DNA of 64,000 bases from Streptomyces noursei ATCC 11455 (GCF_001704275.1 NZ_CP011533.1:9751885-9815884), one strand, 5' to 3'. Shown: positions 8,292 to 18,193, counted from the stretch's first letter. Translations and numbers: made by a program. Notes: a model not told the origin generated them from the letters alone.

Positions 8292-9635
8292 TCAGGCAGC
8301 AGTTGTCCCGGCCTGCCCCTCTTCCGGAGTCAGTTCGGAGCCAGAACAACGTGTGCTTTGCGTGAGCGCGAAAGTCGGAGGCTGCACCATATCCGTGCCG
8401 TTGAGGAATACCGTGGCCGCACGGTGCCCATGGGTTATGAAAGAGGAGAGGGGCTCAAGGCGCCCCTCTTCGGCGAGTTCGATGCGAGGGAATCGTGCGA
8501 ACAACTTAGGAAGTGCAATCGATGCCTCTGCGCGAGCCAATGGTGCTCCTAGGCAATAGTGCACGCCGTGACCGAAGGCCAAGTGACCGGTGCGCGCACG
8601 CCGTATGTCAAAGGCGGCGGCTCCTGCGCCGTGCTGGGCGGGATCCCAACCGACGGTACCGAAGGTAGACAAGATTGCTTCGCCAGCTCGTATGGTGCGT
8701 CCTGCGACGGCGATGTCCGTAACGGCGAACCGCAATGGAAGGTTTGCGATGGATGGTGCCCACCGCAACGTCTCGTCGATGGCGGCGCTCCACGGAAGAG
8801 CTCCACCTCGGACCAGTGTGAGTTGGTCGGGGTGCTGCAGCAAGGCGATGACGGCATTGGCGATCAGATTGACCGTTGTCTCGTGGCCGGCGACAAGGAC
8901 GAGGATCAACGTGTCGACCAACTCCTCCTCGGTAAGTTGATCCCGACCATCGCGGGCGTCAATCAACACAGTGGTCAAATCATCGCCGGGGAAAGTGCGC
9001 TTGCGGGCAACCAGCCGAGCGAGGGCGGCCCGAGCGGCCTCCAACGCCTCGATCGCGGTGGTCTGAAGAGCGGAGGTGTCCATCATCGTCGAGGCGAGGG
9101 CAGCAACGTCAGCGCGCTCGCCTTCGCCAAGCCCATAGAGGTCACAGATGACCTCCATGGGCAAGGGGTGAGCAAACGCCGCCCGAAGATCTACCACTTC
9201 CCCTGCCGGTCGCCTGGCGAGATGAGTGATCAATTCTGCAGTTATACGCTCTATCGCTGGATGGAGCGCCTTGATTCGCCCTGCCGTAAGTGCCGGAGCG
9301 ACCAACTTGCGTAGCCTAGTGTGATCAGGTCCGAATGCGGTGAGCATGTTACGGACCCCGCACCACGCGTATATCCATTGTGCTTCAGGGTTTTCCTGAA
9401 GCCAGCCGCTACGCCAAGCGTCCCAGTGCTGCGTGGCGTCCTTGCTCACCCGGTCATCAGTCAGAAGGAATTTGAGTACGCTGTGGCGAGTTGGTGCCCA
9501 AGCCTTTATGCTGCCAGGAAGTTCAACTGCAATGAGGTCCCCCAGTTTTCGGAGATGGGCCGCCTCCTCCTGAATGGCGCGCCCATACGGGTCGATTCGA
9601 ATGCAGAACTCTTCCTGCAGCGATGGGGTTGCCAT
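8292..9635 (-). CDS. Cytochrome P450
   Basis: A 447-residue soluble bacterial P450. The I-helix oxygen-activation motif is LVAGHETTV (about residue 246), the K-helix ExxR is DETLR (about residue 290), and the heme loop is [17 protein letters not shown] (about residue 355), with Cys as the heme ligand. All key residues are present and the length is normal, so it should be an active monooxygenase that needs external ferredoxin and reductase. Its substrate cannot be inferred. The ATG at 9635 follows a GGAG site. It stands alone, flanked by plasmid-type genes and IS elements, with no redox partner or biosynthetic genes beside it, which suggests a transferred or stranded gene. Confidence 0.9.
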   Translation of the reverse strand: MATPSLQEEFCIRIDPYGRAIQEEAAHLRKLGDLIAVELPGSIKAWAPTRHSVLKFLLTDDRVSKDATQHWDAWRSGWLQENPEAQWIYAWCGVRNMLTAFGPDHTRLRKLVAPALTAGRIKALHPAIERITAELITHLARRPAGEVVDLRAAFAHPLPMEVICDLYGLGEGERADVAALASTMMDTSALQTTAIEALEAARAALARLVARKRTFPGDDLTTVLIDARDGRDQLTEEELVDTLILVLVAGHETTVNLIANAVIALLQHPDQLTLVRGGALPWSAAIDETLRWAPSIANLPLRFAVTDIAVAGRTIRAGEAILSTFGTVGWDPAQHGAGAAAFDIRRARTGHLAFGHGVHYCLGAPLARAEASIALPKLFARFPRIELAEEGRLEPLSSFITHGHRAATVFLNGTDMVQPPTFALTQSTRCSGSELTPEEGQAGTTAA

Positions 9636-10301
9636 TCGGGATCTCCTCGCATGGTGAGTGAAAACGGATCAGGCAGGGAAGCCGCGGTGCATGCAAGCGC
9701 GAAGCCGGCAGTTCGGGGCGTGATGAGGCCGAGTCGGTCCGCTCCGCGTGGCAGTAGTGGGCACGAAGGAACAGTGCATCAGGGTGGATCGCAGAGAATG
9801 GGTTTGGTTTTCCCACCTGAGCTATGGGTCGGGCATGGCGGTCGCATCACCTTGCAGAACGTTGGTCGCTGGCTGCCCGCTGACCTCTTGCAGATTTGAT
9901 TTGAGTGCTCCCGCTCAGAGCCCAACGGAACGAAATTTATTGCAATTTGGCAGAGGGAACCACCTAGCCGTCCGGAAGCATCTAAGAGCTACGCCCAGGT
10001 CAGACTCGGTCATTGGAGATGTGCAGAGCAACAGTTGCCCGTTGTCGTCGACGGGTGCTCTTCGTTCACTGAAAAACGGCATGCTCCAGTTTCGCCAGTC
10101 GAAAACCGGAGGGATCTCGACGCGCCGCATTGTTACAGCCCTCACGAGATCGCCGAGTAGATCAACCGTCAGGAGTCCACAGAGGAATGCTGTAATGTCA
10201 TCCGTTGACCTGGGCTACCAATTCCAACGGGCCCTGGTCTATGGGCCGAGGGGGTCCGATACGCGTCCTCGTAGCTGGTCAAGAGGAAGGGCGACACGAC
10301 C
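9636..10301. other. Intergenic region upstream of the P450 gene
   Basis: About 670 bases without a convincing gene. A 76-codon minus-strand frame (9915-10145) contains a stretch that could be a remnant of a regulatory protein, but it has no ribosome site. The region probably holds the P450 promoter next to 9635. Confidence 0.4.
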
Positions 10302-10325
10302 GAGGGCCTTGACCCAAGGCCGGGT
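10302..10325 (+). repeat. Outer inverted repeat, left copy
   Basis: A stretch beginning GGGCCTTGACCC just outside copy A recurs in inverted orientation just outside copy B (13838-13864). The left copy lacks four bases near the AGGGC terminus relative to the right copy. It either extends the true IS terminal repeat or is a palindromic target. Confidence 0.65.
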
Positions 10326-12078
10326 AGGGCTTGCCGATCAATAACTCGCCGTCTTGATCTCCGGTTTGAGGATGCCGAGGTGTGCGGTGAGATCGTCGAG
10401 GGTGGCCAGTTGCGTCTCGGCGGGTTCGATGGCGTGTCCGATGTCGTGGAGGAGCCGGCGGGTTTGGCTGATTGCCCGGTTGAGGGTCACGGGTGTCACG
10501 GTGAACAGCGGGGCGATGACGACCTGGGGGAGCTTGAACCTCTGGTAGAGGATGGTGGCCAGGAGCCGGTCGACGAGGGTGAGGCCGGGGCGTCGACCGG
10601 TGTAGAGGCCAGCGGCAGGGGTCTTCTGCCGGTCGCCGCCGCGTCGCTGATGGAGGTCTGCTTCCCGCTGAGCCGCGCGGGCCGCTGCCAACTCGGTGAC
10701 CAGCGAGTCCCACTGCTCGTGCGGGATGCCGGTGAGGGCGGGATGGGTAAGCCAGTCACGGCCGGGGCCGGCTTCGTTCTGGGGCGGGATCGGAAGGACG
10801 CCGTCCCGGCGGTGTTCCTGGGGGCGGAGGGTGTAGTTCCAGTCGCCGTGCCAGTCATGGCGGCTCAGTGGCAGGGCGTTCAGCTGCCCGTCACTGATGC
10901 GGACGCCGGTCTCGTAGCTGGCGGTGTCGAGTTCGGCGCGGACTGTCAGTCCCGCGCGGGTGGTGGTCGCTGCGATGCTGTTCACGATGACTTCATGGCT
11001 GGTCAGCGGCCTGCCCCGCCAGTTCATCGTGATGTGGGAGAACAGTCGGTGCTCGATTCGGTTCCACTTAGATGTGCCCGGAGGAAAGTGACACACGGTG
11101 ATCTCCAGGCCGGTCTCGACAGCCAGCGCGGCAAGCTCGAACTTCCAGGCCCGGGTGCGGTAGCCGTTGGAACCGCCCGCGTCCGCAGTGATCAGCAGAC
11201 GGTGCGAGCGCGGGTAGGAGGCATGGCCGACCGCGTGCCACCAGCGGCGGACGGAGGCGACTGCGAAGGCTGCGGTGTCGTGGTCAGTGCCGACGTTGAC
11301 CCACCCCGTGTCCGCGGTCAGGTCGTAGATCCCATATGGGATCGCCTTGCCCAGATCGGCATCGGGAAAGTCGTGGGTGCGAACCCGGACCGGATCACCC
11401 TCGCGACGCCACTCGTGGCCGGCGTTCTTGTAGTTGCCGACCAACTCCTTCTTCTTGGTGTCCACGCTGATCACCGGGTCTCCGGCGGCCTGGAAGTCCT
11501 TGGCCTGGTCGTTGATGTAGCGGAACTGCGCATCGCGGTCCGGGTGTTGGGCACCTTCGATGGTCTTGGCGTTGCCCTGGAGGCTGAAGCCCTCCTCGCG
11601 CAGCACGGCCGCCACGGTGTCCGCCGAGACCCGGTGCCCCTGCCGGGTCAGCTCGGCAGCCAGTTGCCGGGTCGACTTCGTCGTCCAGCGCAGCGGCGAC
11701 ATCGGGTCCCCGCGTACATCCGATTCCACCAAGGCCAGCAGCGCGGGCCGAAGGCCCGGATCCAGGTCCACGGCACGCTTGCGGCCCCCACCGGACCGGC
11801 GCACCCGCCCCAACGGCGCCTCGCCGGACTCCAGTTCCGTCACCCCGCACGACACGGTGCCCTCCCGGACTCCGGCCGCACGAGCGACGAGCCTGATGCC
11901 TCCATGGCCCAGCGACCGTGCTTCTGCTCCTATGGCCAGCCGCCGCTGCCGCTCGTCGAGATGCGGGAACAGCGTCGCGAACTTCGCGGCCAGGGCCGCC
12001 TCGATCCTCTCCGGACTCCCCATACCATGGCAACGAGCCTCGGAGCCGGAAGCGACGGCTTGTTTCCCGGCAAGCCCT
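10326..12078 (-). mobile_element. ISAzo13-family insertion sequence, copy A
   Basis: The element is bounded by the terminal inverted repeat AGGGCTTGCC at 10326 and GGCAAGCCCT ending at 12078, and carries one transposase gene. Copy B starts three bases after it in the same orientation. The right end lacks the outer 20-odd bases that flank the opposite end of copy B. Confidence 0.75.
10338..12023 (-). CDS. ISAzo13-family transposase, copy A
   Basis: A 561-residue DDE transposase of the ISAzo13 type (Rhodopirellula-type DDE domain). Family segments include the SVDTKKKELVGNYKNAG block near residue 185, DHDTAAFAV near 242, the LLITADAGGSNGYR block near 275, and SKWNRIEHRLFSHI near 320, which together carry the acidic catalytic residues. 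An N-terminal helix-turn-helix (residues 35-70) would bind the ends. The frame is intact. It is highly similar along its whole length to copy B, but the C-terminal 110 residues diverge clearly (TGRRPGLTLVDRLL is retained while its flanks differ). Confidence 0.85.
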   Translation of the reverse strand: MGSPERIEAALAAKFATLFPHLDERQRRLAIGAEARSLGHGGIRLVARAAGVREGTVSCGVTELESGEAPLGRVRRSGGGRKRAVDLDPGLRPALLALVESDVRGDPMSPLRWTTKSTRQLAAELTRQGHRVSADTVAAVLREEGFSLQGNAKTIEGAQHPDRDAQFRYINDQAKDFQAAGDPVISVDTKKKELVGNYKNAGHEWRREGDPVRVRTHDFPDADLGKAIPYGIYDLTADTGWVNVGTDHDTAAFAVASVRRWWHAVGHASYPRSHRLLITADAGGSNGYRTRAWKFELAALAVETGLEITVCHFPPGTSKWNRIEHRLFSHITMNWRGRPLTSHEVIVNSIAATTTRAGLTVRAELDTASYETGVRISDGQLNALPLSRHDWHGDWNYTLRPQEHRRDGVLPIPPQNEAGPGRDWLTHPALTGIPHEQWDSLVTELAAARAAQREADLHQRRGGDRQKTPAAGLYTGRRPGLTLVDRLLATILYQRFKLPQVVIAPLFTVTPVTLNRAISQTRRLLHDIGHAIEPAETQLATLDDLTAHLGILKPEIKTASY

Positions 12079-12091
12079 TTAAGGGCTTGCC
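12069..12091. repeat. Fused-end palindrome between the two IS copies
   Basis: The right end of copy A and the left end of copy B meet as GGCAAGCCCTT-T-AAGGGCTTGCC, an inverted repeat with 11-base arms. This is the structure expected where two abutting element ends are joined. Confidence 0.8.
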
Positions 12092-13837
12092 GATCAATAA
12101 CTCGCCGTCTTGATCTCTGATGGGCAGGTGATGCCTGCCGCCGCTGCGAAAGCCTGGAGGTCTTCGAGGGCGGCGAGACGGGTGTCGGCGGGATGAACGG
12201 TGTATCCGGCGGTGTCGAGGAGCTGGCGGATGTCGCGGATGCGCCGGTTGATGGTTTCGGGTGTGACGGTGAAGAGGCGGGCGACGGTGACCTGCGGGAG
12301 CCCGTGCCGGTAGTGGAGGAGGGCGGCCAGTAGGCGGTCGGCGAGGGTGAGGATGGGACGACGGCCTGTCAGGGGGCCACCCTTGATGCGGGGTCGGTGG
12401 CCACGCCGCTTGTCCAGGTGCGTTTCCCGCTGCTCCTCATGGAGGGCGGTGAGTGTGGAGATCAGCGCATCCCACTCGGCGGGCGGCAGTCCGGTCAGGG
12501 CCGGGTGGCACAGCCAGGCAAGGTCGGGACTGGGCTGATCGAACGGGTCCGGGACATCACTGACCTGGGCATACGGCTCGGGTCGGAGACTGTAGTTCCA
12601 GTCGCCGTGCCAGGCATGACGGTCCAGCGGCAAGGCTGCCATCTGCCGGTCGCCGATGCGGACACCGGTTTCATAGGTGGCGGTGTCGAGTTCGGAGCGG
12701 ATGGTCAGGCCGGTGCGGGTGGTGGTCGCCGCGATGCTGTTCACGATGACTTCGTGGCTGGTCAGGGGCTTGCCTCGCCAGTTCATGGTGATGTGGGAGA
12801 ACAGCCGGTGTTCCACTTTGTTCCATTTTGATGTGCCTGGAGGATAGTGACACACGGCGATCTCCAGGCCCGTCTCCAGGGCCAGCGCGGCGAGTTCGGC
12901 CTTCCAGGCACGGGTGCGATAGCCGTTGGAGCCGCCCGCGTCCGCAGTGATCAGCAGGCGGCCTGAGCGCGGGTACGCGGCGCGGCCCACCGCGTGCCAC
13001 CAGCGGCGCAACGTCTGGACGGCGAAGGCGGCGGTGTCGTGGTCGGTGCCGACGCTGACCCAGCCAGCATCCGCGGCCAGGTCGTAGATCCCGTATGGGA
13101 TCGCCTTGCCCAGGTCGGCGTCGGGAAAGTCATGGGTACGGACCCGGACCGGATCGCCTTCACGACACCACTGGCGGCCGGCGTTCTTGTAGTTGCCCAC
13201 CAACTCTTTCTTCTTCGTGTCCACGCTGACCACCGGATCTCCGGCTGCCTGGAACTGTTTGGCCTGCTCGTTGATGTAGCGGAACTGTGCGTCCCGGTCC
13301 GGGTGCTGGGCGCCCTCGATGGTCTTGGCGTTGCCCTGGAGGCTGAAGCCCTCCTCCCGCAGCAGCACGGCAACCGTGTCCGCCGAGACCCGATGGCCCT
13401 GCCGCGTCAGCTCGGCCGCCAGGTGCCGGGTCGACTTCACCGTCCAGCGCAGCGGCGACATCGGATCCCCACGCATGTCCGGCTCGACCAGGGCCAGCAG
13501 CGCGGGCCGCAGCCCCTGATCGAGATCGACCGCGCGCTTGCGCCCGCCGCCCTCCCGACGGACACGTCCCAACGGTGCCTGGCCGGACTCAAGTTCTCTC
13601 ACGCCGCGCGAAACGGTGCCCTCCCGGACCCCGGCCGCGCGGGCGACGAGCTTGATCCCGCCGTGTCCCAGTGACCGTGCTTCTGCTCCTATAGCCAGCC
13701 GCCGTTGACGCTCGTCGAGATGCGGGAACAGCGTCTCGAACTTCGCGGTCAGTGCGGCTTCGATCCCCTCCGGTCTCCCCATACCACAACAACGAGCCTC
13801 GAAGCCGGAAGCGACGGCTTGTTTCCCGGCAAGCCCT
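12082..13837 (-). mobile_element. ISAzo13-family insertion sequence, copy B
   Basis: The element is bounded by AGGGCTTGCC at 12082 and GGCAAGCCCT ending at 13837. Beyond 13837 lies a sequence that is the inverted copy of the one left of copy A, so the pair may share outer ends. Confidence 0.75.
12094..13782 (-). CDS. ISAzo13-family transposase, copy B
   Basis: A 562-residue intact paralogue of copy A with the same catalytic blocks (SVDTKKKELVGNYKNAG, DHDTAAFAV, LLITADAGGSNGYR, SKWNKVEHRLFSHI). The two proteins are near-identical through the DDE domain and differ in the C-terminal 130 residues. They are therefore related but separate elements rather than a recent duplication of one copy. The promoter is probably within the right inverted-repeat region. 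Confidence 0.85.
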   Translation of the reverse strand: MGRPEGIEAALTAKFETLFPHLDERQRRLAIGAEARSLGHGGIKLVARAAGVREGTVSRGVRELESGQAPLGRVRREGGGRKRAVDLDQGLRPALLALVEPDMRGDPMSPLRWTVKSTRHLAAELTRQGHRVSADTVAVLLREEGFSLQGNAKTIEGAQHPDRDAQFRYINEQAKQFQAAGDPVVSVDTKKKELVGNYKNAGRQWCREGDPVRVRTHDFPDADLGKAIPYGIYDLAADAGWVSVGTDHDTAAFAVQTLRRWWHAVGRAAYPRSGRLLITADAGGSNGYRTRAWKAELAALALETGLEIAVCHYPPGTSKWNKVEHRLFSHITMNWRGKPLTSHEVIVNSIAATTTRTGLTIRSELDTATYETGVRIGDRQMAALPLDRHAWHGDWNYSLRPEPYAQVSDVPDPFDQPSPDLAWLCHPALTGLPPAEWDALISTLTALHEEQRETHLDKRRGHRPRIKGGPLTGRRPILTLADRLLAALLHYRHGLPQVTVARLFTVTPETINRRIRDIRQLLDTAGYTVHPADTRLAALEDLQAFAAAAGITCPSEIKTASY

Positions 13838-13864
13838 AACTACCCGGCCTTGGGTCAAGGCCCG
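13838..13864 (-). repeat. Outer inverted repeat, right copy
   Basis: The inverted counterpart of 10302-10325, separated from the copy B terminus by AACT. The repeat itself can fold, because GGCCTTG and CAAGGCC flank three bases. Confidence 0.65.
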
Positions 13865-14058
13865 GTCTTTCGCAGGGTGCCGTGCCCTTCAAGCATCAGC
13901 TGGGCCCGGTGGCCTGCTGCCCCAAGGAGAGCGAAGCTGTCGTACCCGGCGACTTTTCCGGCCGGGTCAGGGGCGTTGCCGGTGGCTTGATCGTGGTCGG
14001 TGATCAAGGCGATGAGACGCAGGTTGTCGGGGTGGGGTTGAGTCATGTGGTTCATCAT
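13855..14058 (-). CDS. Small unknown protein truncated by the IS pair
   Basis: A 67-codon frame starting at the ATG at 14058 behind GGAGGAG. The product begins MMNHMTQPHPDNLRLIALI and looks like a genuine small soluble protein through LLGAAGHRAQLMLEGHG. Its stop codon lies inside the outer inverted repeat of the IS pair, so the natural C-terminus has probably been replaced by insertion. The same frame stays open upstream to 14505, so a longer protein is possible. No family is recognised. Confidence 0.45.
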   Translation of the reverse strand: MMNHMTQPHPDNLRLIALITDHDQATGNAPDPAGKVAGYDSFALLGAAGHRAQLMLEGHGTLRKTGP

Positions 14059-14579
14059 GGCGTACTCCTCCATCCGGTTGTGGCTGCGCCGAGGTCCTGG
14101 GCGGTCCGGCTCGGTCTGTTCGATGTCGTCAGGCGTTGCTCCTGTCGGCTTCACGCTGCCGGCCTCCGGTCTGTCTTTGTCCCTGTCACACTGGGTGTGG
14201 GACCTGTTTGTTGCTGCGATGAGGTCGAGTGTTCTCAGCGACGACTGAGCGCCCCATGCGGGCACCGAGCCTTCCCCTCCTGCGCACGACCGCTGCCGCA
14301 TGAGCAGGACGTCGGCGGCCGCGGCAATGCGCCGGACGTAGCCCTCCAGTCGCTCACTCGGGCGGGAGAGGGGAGCGGAAGGGATCCGGTCGGGAGGCGA
14401 TGCTGTCGGCCGGAGCGGGCGGCGGCCGGGCTGGCGGGCGGTCTGGCCTCCCTTCCGGCCATTCTGGTGCATTTGCTGGTCACGGTTCTGGTCGATTGTC
14501 ATCAACTCATCTTGATTCAGGGCGAGTTAACAGAAACGCGGTATCCGGCGCCCGGTGACCCGCACAGCCGGTGGAAGCG

Positions 14580-15101
14580 TCAGTGAATATCGGAGCCCGG
14601 ATGCCTGCCACGAACGTCCCGACTTGGCGGGCGCAGGAGCGGGGTGGCCCGTGCTGTCTTCTCCCATAGGGTCCTCGCCACAAATTCGGTACCGAGCACC
14701 TGGCGGGGCCGCCCGGGTGCGTCCCAGCCGGTCCGAGGCGCCCGGTGCGCGATTGCCTGCCATCCCACAGCACGAAGGCTGGCCCCGCTCTCGCCCTCCT
14801 GGGTATAGGTGATGATCCGGTGGTATCCAGCCGCTTTGGCCGTCCGCCAGGCAGCCGCATAGAGAAGTGAGCAGGCATTCCGCGTGCCGTCGGTTGCCAA
14901 CCGGGTTACCTCAACCGTCACTCCGTCATCGAAGGCACGAGCAACGGGTCTTCCCACGATCGCTACACCAACCAGATCGCCGCTGGCAGTAATCGCTCCC
15001 AACGAGAACTTGTGACCTTGTGGCCTGCGATGATGCCGATGCATCGCGTCAACTACCTCGCAGGCATGCCGGAAGCTCAGCGGGCAAATGGATAGGGTCA
15101 C
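14580..15101 (-). CDS. XF1762-family (GNAT-like) protein
   Basis: A 173-residue protein matching the XF1762 family seen in phages and plasmids. Recognisable parts are VVDAMHRHHRRPQGHKFSLG, VGVAIVGRPVARA, VEVTRLATDGTRNACSLLY and the Tyr/Thr-rich YTQEGESGASLRAVGW. The fold is that of a GNAT acyltransferase; the substrate is unknown. The start ATG at 15101 begins a clean N-terminus. The last 25 residues are Arg-rich and less typical, so the C-terminus may be altered. It lies between IS-damaged genes. Confidence 0.75.
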   Translation of the reverse strand: MTLSICPLSFRHACEVVDAMHRHHRRPQGHKFSLGAITASGDLVGVAIVGRPVARAFDDGVTVEVTRLATDGTRNACSLLYAAAWRTAKAAGYHRIITYTQEGESGASLRAVGWQAIAHRAPRTGWDAPGRPRQVLGTEFVARTLWEKTARATPLLRPPSRDVRGRHPGSDIH

Positions 15102-15487
15102 CGACGACTCCCTCAGCTACTACTTCCAACGCAACGTACGGATGTGGACCTGAAACGCACCGCCCCCTGCTCATGGCAGCCGAACCCGCAGGCGCTGGAT
15201 ACCCCGTCCTCGCGCTCCAGCTCCGGCAGGGTCGCCACACGGGAGGGGCCGCCCGATAGCCAGCCAGGTCCAGGGACGGGGCGGGCAGTCAAGGGTGGGC
15301 ATCGCCCAGCGCGTAGCGCCGCCGTAGGCGCCCTTGACTGGCCGGCACGGCCCGCACACTCCACGAGCGGGCGGCCCCGTCCCTTTGGTTCGCCGCTTAA
15401 CCAGATCGTGGACGGAGTGAAGCCCCACTCCGGGAACCGATCGGCATTGTGCAGACTCTCGGTGCACACGGCTCACTTCGTATTCAG
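15102..15487. other. Gap without a supported gene
   Basis: About 390 bases upstream of the XF1762 gene. Frames exist on both strands but none has a ribosome site or protein-like composition. It probably contains the promoter for the gene starting at 15101 and the end of the gene at 15488. Confidence 0.4.
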
Positions 15488-15955
15488 CTAGCGCCGCTTG
15501 GCTGCAGTGCTCAGACAGTCGAGGATCACTGTCGCATCCGGAACCGTCACGAAGTTCGTGCAGAACTTCCCCACCTCGGCTGTGCCCAAAACGACCTCGA
15601 AATCAGCGCCTGTAGTCTCACAGTCGTAGCTGTAGGTCCCGGGCCCGCACTCTCCGAGAGCCTTCTCCGCACCGTTGAACCTGGCGATTCCGAACGCCGC
15701 GTCCATCGCCTCAGCGATCACACCGTTGGGCAGGTCACCGAAGTCGATGGTCACTCGCCCGTGATCGTCGAGGCACAACTTCCCCGAACCGAGATCGGCA
15801 TGGTCGTACTCCAACGTGATAGCACAGCAGTACGTCGGAGTCTTGGCTCGCGCCAGCGGAATAAACGCAGTCTGCAACGTTTTGATCGCGGTCTTCTGGA
15901 CGCGGTCCCATTCCAGTTCCCAGTCGTTCAGAGCAGTGACGACATCTGGTTGCAT
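15488..15955 (-). CDS. Unknown small protein
   Basis: A 155-residue acidic soluble protein that I do not recognise. The ATG at 15955 has an excellent GGAGGAAT site seven bases upstream, which settles the start against a longer frame. Six cysteines, including a CC pair (TYCCAITLEY) and CGPGTYSYDC, are spread through it and could bind metal. The pattern of beta-strand segments suggests a single compact domain. No neighbour shares an operon with it. Confidence 0.6.
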   Translation of the reverse strand: MQPDVVTALNDWELEWDRVQKTAIKTLQTAFIPLARAKTPTYCCAITLEYDHADLGSGKLCLDDHGRVTIDFGDLPNGVIAEAMDAAFGIARFNGAEKALGECGPGTYSYDCETTGADFEVVLGTAEVGKFCTNFVTVPDATVILDCLSTAAKRR

Positions 15956-16375
15956 GGCAGATTCCTCCGATCGTTGACTCACGTTGTCGAGGTAGAGGTC
16001 ACAGGCCGCTGCCGGGAATACTGAGCGTCGCCAGCACAGGTGCTCGCTCGCCAATGTCCCCTTGAGCGGAGCTGCACGGAGATCCCCGCAGTGCTGGAGA
16101 GAAACGAATCCCAATGGGAGTGCAGCGCCGTACCAGGTAGGCCCGCCCGCCGGCGGGCGCCGGCGCAACGGGGGAGACGCTGCATCTTGTCGACCCGTGA
16201 AACTGGCCTGCGGCTGGGGCGGCTTCCGCACCAGCGTGCGCTGCATCGACGGGGGAAGGCGGGAGAGACCGGCCCCTCGACCTAGCCGGCGAATACTGCC
16301 CAGGCGACCGCTTCCAGATTGGTGGCAGCCGCGGTCTGCCACTACCTGCTGGCATGCACCGGTGGGAAGGCCGGT

Positions 16376-17275
16376 TCACAGCTCCATCCAGCTGCGTCGG
16401 CCCACACGGTCGTCCAGGGGCCACCACACCGCCGCCGAAGCACCCTGGGTCTCCAACTCCTCCAGCACTGCGGCACCGCTGGGCACTTCCTCGGCGAACC
16501 GAGCCGTCGCGGGATGCTCACGGACCAATGCCCGTAGATCCGCCACGCGATGCAAAAGCGCCTTCCGGCCGGCTCCGGTCAAAACGAACAGCAGCCGAGG
16601 AAAGACAGGGTACGTACGCTGCCACGCACGCATCCCGGACACGTCTGCTACCTCACGTCGCCCCGAGACTGAGACATGGTTGTGGAACCTCGCATAGGTG
16701 ATCACCTTCGACGCCAGGCGCTCGGATGACTCGGTAGCTCGATCTACCTCGACGAAGGCCCGCAGCATCGCCCGTGTAGGCGCCGTTCGGGTATATCGAA
16801 GCAAAGCGTCCGCGATCAACGCGCGATCCCCGTCACCGGCCCCATCACGGACGGGATGAGCCACCTCCGGAGACCAGTCCAAGGGTGTGACCTCGTCGCC
16901 CCGGCGACGAGCATCTTCGACAAACGCCAGCGCAGTCCGTGTCACGGCCAGCGTGTGTGCCGTGCGTGCCCCCAACGCCGTATGCCGGCGAACCCGCCGC
17001 TGGCCGGCAAACTCAGGCCAGTTGGCGACGAGATGGGCGCCGTCTTTGGTGAGTGACCAGACGCTCGGATGGTGCGCCCGTTTGACGCTGCTGAGCACTC
17101 CTTGCCGTTGAAGATCACGGAGGCAGTGCCGAAAGTACCTTAGCTCAGGAGGAGGACTCAACAGACGCCGCAGTTGATCCGTTTCCGCGGCGCGATGGAC
17201 GAACAGCGCAGCAAGGGCCTGCTCGCGCACAGGTGTTGGCCGATGGGAGAAAGCCGTGGGGGACGAGGTAAACAT
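16376..17275 (-). CDS. Replication-relaxation family protein
   Basis: A 299-residue protein of the replication-relaxation (Replic_Relax) family found on actinobacterial and Bacillus plasmids. The N-terminal third is a winged helix (LAALFVHRAAETDQLRRLL, then VLSSVKRAHHPSVWSLTKDG). After it comes an ALGARTAHTLAVTRTALAFV segment and a nuclease-like part (DWSPEVAHPVRDG, LIADALLRY, FVEVDRATES, the E/D-rich core). Such proteins are thought to act in plasmid replication or transfer initiation, but this is not firmly established. I chose the ATG at 17275; the frame extends to 17308. The C-terminus (PVFPRLLFVLTG) is typical. Confidence 0.8.
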   Translation of the reverse strand: MFTSSPTAFSHRPTPVREQALAALFVHRAAETDQLRRLLSPPPELRYFRHCLRDLQRQGVLSSVKRAHHPSVWSLTKDGAHLVANWPEFAGQRRVRRHTALGARTAHTLAVTRTALAFVEDARRRGDEVTPLDWSPEVAHPVRDGAGDGDRALIADALLRYTRTAPTRAMLRAFVEVDRATESSERLASKVITYARFHNHVSVSGRREVADVSGMRAWQRTYPVFPRLLFVLTGAGRKALLHRVADLRALVREHPATARFAEEVPSGAAVLEELETQGASAAVWWPLDDRVGRRSWMEL

Positions 17276-17470
17276 CAAGGTTCCCGGGCATGGAGGGCCC
17301 GCAGCCATCGGCCGCGGGGAGGGTTGGTAACCCTCGCCTTAAGCTCACCCGCAACCGCTTACCACGCTACCTACCACGACGGCTCACCCTCATTGCGAAG
17401 CAATCACATCCACCATGGTTATGGCTCCACCTGACTGCGGTGAGGCGTGCGCGGCAGCCGCTCACCAACC

Positions 17471-18193
17471 TCACGGTCGGTCGCGATTGCCGGATGCCTC
17501 AGGGAAGGCTTTCCGAGCCTCACGAACCGCTACGCTCCACAGCGTTAGTGATCCTCCGTTTCTCTGCGATAGTTCAGTCGCGATCCCTCGATACCACCCA
17601 CCATGCTTCTGCATCTGCTCGCGTGCAATATCGACTCGGTCGGTAGCCTTGAGCCCTTTCGGCTCGGTGACAGAACCCTCCGGTCTGCCGGTACCGGTGC
17701 CCGGTTGGACACCCTTTCGTTTCTGGTCGAACTCTTGAAGGTCACTACGGAGAAACGCAGGTAGAGGATGTCCAGTCGGCCCCTCCACCTCTCCTACGGG
17801 ATCAGGGAAATACCCTGGAAAGTCAACCAAGTATTTCTTGATGGTGGCGTATGGCGATCGAGCCGGCATGGCGAAATTCAACCACTCGGTGGCTTGACGA
17901 ATGGAGATCAAGTCATCCGGATCGCCGTTGTACAGCTCCGGGTCAGTGGGAAGAATGGCGTCACGTTTGCGCTGCTGATGCGCAACATAAAACCGCTCAA
18001 ATTCCTCTCGGTCGAAGTAGGCGGCGCGATCGAGTGTGATCTTTTCCGGGTGCCGAAACCCCTCTGGCTGCTGCTCGCGCTCCGCGTACCAGAGTTTGAC
18101 CGTGGACAGGCCAGCGCCGGTTCTCTGCCTGATCCAGTCTCGATTTACCACCGTACGGCCCTCGTATACGGCAGTCTTCGGGTTCAACTGCAC
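17471..18193 (-). CDS. Helix-turn-helix DNA-binding protein
   Basis: A roughly 240-residue protein with an N-terminal MerR/excisionase-like helix-turn-helix (VVNRDWIRQRTGAGLSTVKL, then a basic wing) and a second possible HTH near residue 95 (ISIRQATEWLNFAMPARSPY). The C-terminal half is charged. It probably binds element DNA as a regulator or replication accessory. It follows the replication-relaxation gene on the same strand with a 195-base gap between them. The start is uncertain: GTG at 18193 has a distant AAGGAGAAAGG, and the open frame extends to 18613. Confidence 0.55.
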   Translation of the reverse strand: MQLNPKTAVYEGRTVVNRDWIRQRTGAGLSTVKLWYAEREQQPEGFRHPEKITLDRAAYFDREEFERFYVAHQQRKRDAILPTDPELYNGDPDDLISIRQATEWLNFAMPARSPYATIKKYLVDFPGYFPDPVGEVEGPTGHPLPAFLRSDLQEFDQKRKGVQPGTGTGRPEGSVTEPKGLKATDRVDIAREQMQKHGGWYRGIATELSQRNGGSLTLWSVAVREARKAFPEASGNRDRP

